This document shows, piece after piece, positions 60,208 through 64,000 of a stretch of 64,000 nt of DNA (positions within the stretch are counted from its first letter, which is position 1; each line of letters begins with the position of its first letter). The notes under the pieces were generated by a model. That model was not told the DNA's origin. It did not search any database and worked only from the letters and a program-made list of their open reading frames with translations. The DNA is from Vicia villosa (Eukaryota; Streptophyta; Magnoliopsida; Fabales; Fabaceae), in contig NC_081182.1 in assembly GCF_029867415.1 (NCBI RefSeq), positions 14,382,497 to 14,446,496 of the forward strand, read 5' to 3'. The translations under genes were made by a program, and so were the position numbers.

Positions 60208-60399
60208 TACTCTACAACGCAAGTCATGATATAGCCAGGTTCTACGTTATTTTCTAATCTTAATATATTTGAACCAATATAATATAATTCATGATTTTGT
60301 TACTTTTTTTTCTTCATATAAATATGTTTATTTTTTATATATTTTATAGAGAAATTTATTTACCTTGTTCAATAATATTAGATTTCTTTGATAATTCTT

Positions 60400-60980
60400 G
60401 TTAAATTCCAGAAGAATTTAACATTAAAGCATTTCTATATGTTTGTCCGAAATTGAATTTTAACACATAAAAGTGATAATTTAATATTCAAGCATCCCTG
60501 AAGGATTGCACAAAGAATAATTTTTCTCGACCGTTGTTTATGGAAATAGTTTGTGATGTGATATTTGTAGAACTAAAGATTAATATTAAACTATCTCCAA
60601 ATTATTGTTCAAAGATTGAGTTTAATCGATTATTGTGTTTATCAATAATTGATGAATTCCAGAAGAATTCAACGTTCGATAATCTTTAAAAGGTCGCATC
60701 TATAATATTATTGAATCCCAGAAGGATTTCATAATTTTTTTGTTTGTATCGATCTAAAAATTTATAATTTGTATTATGATCATTAAAATATTGTCATTCT
60801 AGAAAAATGACACAAATAATTTTAATGCATCCCAGAAGGATGGTTATATATATTTTTTAGATTATTGTATATAACAAATTATTTTTATAGTTCCTGAAGA
60901 ACTTATCAAGCATCCCTGAAGGATAGAAAAATAAATTATTTTTATAGTTCTTGAAGAACTTATCCATCCCTGAAGGATAG
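60400..60980 (+). repeat. Array of about ten short stem-loops with a C(A/T)GAA loop
   Basis: Stem-loops share a five-base loop but have different stems. Examples are GTTAAATTC-CAGAA-GAATTTAAC (60400), TGAATTC-CAGAA-GAATTCA (60653), GAATCC-CAGAA-GGATTTC (60713), CATCC-CAGAA-GGATG (60828), AGTTC-CTGAA-GAACT (60889), AGTTC-TTGAA-GAACT (60946) and ATCC-CTGAA-GGAT (60912, 60966). A further looser one, GTCATT...AATGAC, is at 60793. Single relatives occur later in the element (GTTC-CAGAA-GAAC near 62403; TGAAC-AAGAA-GTTCA near 62056 and 62089). No reading frame explains them. Confidence 0.8.
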
Positions 60981-61749
60981 TAAATCAAATTAATTATATG
61001 ACGATATAATTTTAGTGATATAATATTGTTTGATTAAATATGTTTAATTTTATAAGGGGCAATTGTTTGATAATTATATGATAATATGTTCATATGAATG
61101 TGTTTGATTAAAGTGTTTAATAATGAGATACTATTATATTGGTTTTGAATTATATTGGAGGTATCGAATATCTTTGTATTACACAACACAATTTGGACAT
61201 AAAATGTGTAATATAAAAGCTACCGTCTTTTTTCTCGAGCTTGTACTACACTTATATCAGTACAATTTAAGCACATGTCATTGTAAACCAGTAGTTTACA
61301 AATTACACTTAAATGTGTTGTTGGTAAAACCGGTTGGGTCATTTCGGATATAATATGATGCGGATAATTTGTATTGAAGAACCCGAAGTTTCTTCAATCC
61401 AGTCAATATTTGTGTGTTTCTAAAGGAAAATAAAAATTTGAGAAATTGAGTTTTTATGACATTAATTGTTGTATCGACTAAACTATCATGCATATGTCTC
61501 TACTCACAACCAGAAGTTTGTGAAACTATTTTCTCAACTAATTAGACAAAATCTGGTTTTCTGGATTTTTTAGAAATTCCTGTATAAGTATCACATATAT
61601 TATTAAAATTGATATTGAATATCATGTAATATATGTTCATAAAAAGAAAATGGACTCGAAGATCCATTCTTTAGACGTCTAAAGTTAATTATATGGTTGC
61701 TACTTATGAGATCATCAATTCTAAATTATATATTTGAAACACCCAAAGT

Positions 61750-63010
61750 ATGATATTAAGATATTTATTCGCATTAAGCCAACAGTATACTATATCTTAG
61801 TCCTCCCTAATTTATTCTTATACTTCTCATCTAAGTGAATATTTGGATGTGTTGTGTATCTTCCAATTGCTCCAATATAATACATTAAGATGAGTCACGA
61901 AAGAATATTGGAAAAATATAATTAATATGACTCTCAATTTTGAGGATATATTTTGAGAAAATAATCAAATACTTGATTGCAGCCCAGTAGGCTGATTATC
62001 ACTTGATAAATTAATTTTCCCAATATTAGGGGGAGGGAATAAGCAGCTGAAATCATGAACAAGAAGTTCAAATGAACAACTAAAATCATGAACAAGAAGT
62101 TCAAATGAACAATTTAAAATAAATTGTTGTCTTGATCCTCGTACAAATCAATATGAACCAAAAGTTCAAAATATTATTCATTTGCAAAGTTTATGAAATA
62201 AATTATCAGCTGATAATACTCCACTCAAAGTTGATTCTCCTATTGGATAATATAATATTGCAAATGAGTTGTTGATGCGCCTGAAGCGTGGTATGAAAGT
62301 CGGTTCCAATGTTAAAAGTCCTCTACTAAGAAAAGAAACTAAAAATGACCCAAGTGAGGATATGAAAATGCTAAAAGCACTTTGATCTAATTTAATTTTC
62401 AGTTCCAGAAGAACAAATCAAGTACTTGAAATATGAAATAAAGAGATCTCGATAAATTATGTCATGGATGAAATGGAATGTAACCGAAATTGAGATAACC
62501 AAATAAAGTCAATATTGACAATGTCTTTGTATACAATATAGCGCTAAAAGTGATCAATGATAACGAGGATCATGAGTCAAAGTCTATTAAAGATTGTAGA
62601 CTAAGTGAAAATTGGCCAAAATAAATATATTCAATTGAAGAAGAATTAAACTCACTTTACAAGTGACTCACTTTTGGACCTGTAGTCCGACCACCTCAAG
62701 GTGTGAAACTAATTGGATATAAATGAGTTTTTGTGAAAAAGAAAAATAAGAATGATATAAAGTTTGATTTATTGCTTGGTCCAGAAGTACCATATCTTAG
62801 TGCAATTGGAGTACTAATGCACCTTGCTAAATATACATATCATGATATATCATTTGCGGTCAATCTATAAGTAAGATAGAATTATTCACCTATACGAAGA
62901 AATTGGAAACCGAGTCAAACATATACTTCGCTATCTTAGAGATGCAGGTTACTTGTCAGATCCTCACAATGGTAGATCAGAAACAAGCTATTTGTTTACA
63001 TGTGATGGTA
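61750..63010 (+). pseudogene. Degenerate copia pol remnants (integrase end, RT N-terminus, RNase H)
   Basis: Recognisable blocks appear in the expected order on the plus strand but in shifting frames. They are an integrase C-terminal part (61790-62045), a linker (RLKRGMKVGSNVKSPLLRKE near 62277), NIDNVFVYNIALKVINDNED near 62513, and the RT N-terminus near 62675-62740. A deletion of the RT core at about 62765 follows, then GPEVPYLSAIG and an RNase H-like end. Several in-frame stops are present. It cannot encode a working polymerase. Confidence 0.8.
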
Positions 63011-63307
63011 CAACCTTCATGGAGATCTATAAAACAAATCATGGTAACAACTTCATAAAATCCTGCATAACTATTTCCACTACATGAATATCGTCTCACA
63101 TGTAAATGTCTGCATGAGGGGGAGAAATACATATGTTTTGCACTCTTTTTTCCTTCACCATGATTTTGTCCCATTGGGTTTTCCTGGTAAGGTTTTTAAC
63201 GAGGCAATTCACATTCAAAGGATATTGTACTCTTTTTCCTTCACTAGAATTTTTCCCACTGGGTTTTTTCTTGTAAGGTTTTAACGAGGCATATCCTCAA
63301 TGAACAT

Positions 63308-63318
63308 CCAAGGGGGAG
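63308..63318 (+). other. Polypurine tract before the 3' LTR
   Basis: CCAAGGGGGAG directly precedes the 3' LTR start TGTTATG, as expected for the plus-strand primer of a copia element. Confidence 0.85.
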
Positions 63319-63559
63319 TGTTATGAATAAATATTATTGTGGATGTCCATATGTATTCTAATCTTTCATCTTCATATTCCCTATTAAGTGGTATAGTGAA
63401 GTTATGATTTTTCACCTTCCTAATATCCTATAAATAAGGTCTACTTTGCAATGTAAATTATACTTTTGGAAGAAGATAATAGAATAACACTTTCTCTCTT
63501 ACTCTTTCTCTCCTTCATCTCTCCTTCATCTCTATATTGTTTTGGTTAATTTCATAACA
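63319..63559 (+). repeat. 3' LTR of the young copia element
   Basis: Same length as the 5' LTR and identical apart from one A-to-C difference near the TATA region. It ends TTTCATAACA, followed by the AAGAT duplication. Confidence 0.95.
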
Positions 63560-63721
63560 AAGATATTGTATTTAAACTTTATTAGAAGAAAATGGTGAAT
63601 AACAACACAACATAGAAAAACAAAAAACAACAGCTATACAGAGAATAACAACAACACCTCCATAAAATATACATTTAGTTGTTATTACTGAATAATTAAT
63701 GATCAAGTGAAATGGGTTTTA

Positions 63722-64000
63722 TTAAGATGAATACAAAAGTTTGTTTTGAATGTATTGATACTTATTAGGTGAAACAGCAGCTAAAATAACAAAGCCACCA
63801 AAGAGAGCAAGACAAAGTCCCAAAGTATTCACAACCATGGATTCAGTGTTGTGCTTGGATACATTTCTTTGTGTTTGCAAGAATGTCAACTTCTCCAGTA
63901 ATCCAGTTTCAGCTGTTGCTACTGCTAATGCATAAGTGTATAGACCAACAAATACATGCCAAGGTAAGATCTTTGTCCGCACTCTTCGCACTTCTCCTCG
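63722..64000 (-). CDS. Cytochrome b561 (transmembrane ascorbate ferrireductase), last exon, partial
   Basis: The minus strand encodes 92 residues up to the window edge: KILPWHVFVGLYTYALAVAT, AETGLLEKLTFLQ and a last membrane helix (LGLCLALFGGFVILAAVSP), then a short tail ending at TAA (63722-63724). This is the C-terminal part, helices 5 and 6, of the di-haem cytochrome b561 family, which passes electrons from ascorbate across the tonoplast or plasma membrane. The His in LPWHV is one of the conserved haem ligands, by knowledge of the family. Frame continues to 64000 (RGEV before RRVRTK), so the true start is outside the window; the apparent start at 63991 is an internal GTG. AATAAA overlaps the stop codon (63723-63718). 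Confidence 0.93.
   Translation of the reverse strand, partial: RGEVRRVRTKILPWHVFVGLYTYALAVATAETGLLEKLTFLQTQRNVSKHNTESMVVNTLGLCLALFGGFVILAAVSPNKYQYIQNKLLYSS

Larger units (their letters stand above)
59953..63559 (+). mobile_element. Young Ty1/copia element, internally deleted, 3607 bp
   Basis: The LTRs 59953-60193 and 63319-63559 (241 bp each) differ at one base (GGTATACT versus GGTCTACT). The 5-bp duplication AAGAT is at 59948-59952 and 63560-63564. A PBS-like CGTTATCAGCACGA follows the 5' LTR and a polypurine tract CCAAGGGGGAG precedes the 3' LTR. The interior has copia pol remnants in order but full of stops: late integrase (IFGCVVYLPIAPI near 61850, FPILGGGNK near 62035), the pre-RT region, the RT N-terminus (GPVVRPPQGVKLIGYK), then a jump to GPEVPYLSAIGVLMHLAKYT and RNase H-like GYLSDPHNGRSETSYLFTCDG. 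The RT catalytic core is missing. Confidence 0.93.

Noticed and set aside
61123..61353. 76-codon ORF with an apparent tyrosine-rich start
   Set aside because: Lies in the non-coding or decayed 5' half of the copia element and matches no gag motif I recognise.

Overview
The window is plant nuclear DNA and almost certainly comes from a legume, most likely tribe Fabeae (pea, vetch, lentil, Lathyrus) or a close relative such as Medicago. The reasons are an AT-rich, intron-containing gene style, an Ogre-type Ty3/gypsy giant retrotransposon, an organ-specific protein gene of the pea P4/S2 kind, and a BURP-domain gene. Species assignment is inference. About three quarters of the window is transposable-element DNA, much of it nested. 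Only three host genes are visible.

Layout. 1-305 is the end of an LTR that landed in the 82-bp tandem repeats (306-775) of an Ogre element. The Ogre occupies 306-14576 on the minus strand: 3' tandem repeats, pol (1469-4931), a 270-nt intron, gag-pro (5202-8428), the extra upstream ORF1 (8817-10715), a leader, a primer binding site (11489-11506) and a 3068-bp 5' LTR. Two single nonsense codons are its only coding breaks seen here. It is inserted into a LINE (14577-about 17020), which abuts a second LINE remnant (about 17040-17740).

18941-23158 is an organ-specific protein gene whose second exon is split by a 3876-bp non-autonomous CACTA element (19150-23025) with a 3-bp GAA duplication. 23436-23530 is a TA microsatellite. 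23669-27770 holds LINE DNA with a tandem-duplicated 3' end, split by an unclassified 1354-bp insert. 27819-31404 holds a MITE fragment, AT-rich DNA and an LTR end. 31505-37905 is a broken Athila-type Ty3/gypsy element. It truncates a Ty1/copia element (37906-40350) that keeps its 5' LTR and PBS.

41642-46181 is a 5'-truncated LINE flanked by an 11-bp target duplication. It carries a 390-bp MITE and a 2051-bp solo LTR, each with its own target duplication. 46193-50222 is AT-rich with little recognisable. 50681-51622 is an apparently intact two-exon BURP-domain gene. After it come MITEs, LINE remnants on both strands, a 1299-bp Mutator-like element (56740-58038) and two further MITEs. 59953-63559 is a young, internally defective Ty1/copia element with LTRs differing at one base. 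The window closes with the last exon of a cytochrome b561 gene on the minus strand (63722 to beyond 64000).

The host genes do not form a pathway together. The main interest is the insertion history and several element-internal structures: an array of short stem-loops with a shared loop in the young copia element, GC-rich palindromes inside two unrelated AT-rich elements, and the Ogre intron whose donor overlaps the gag-pro stop codon.
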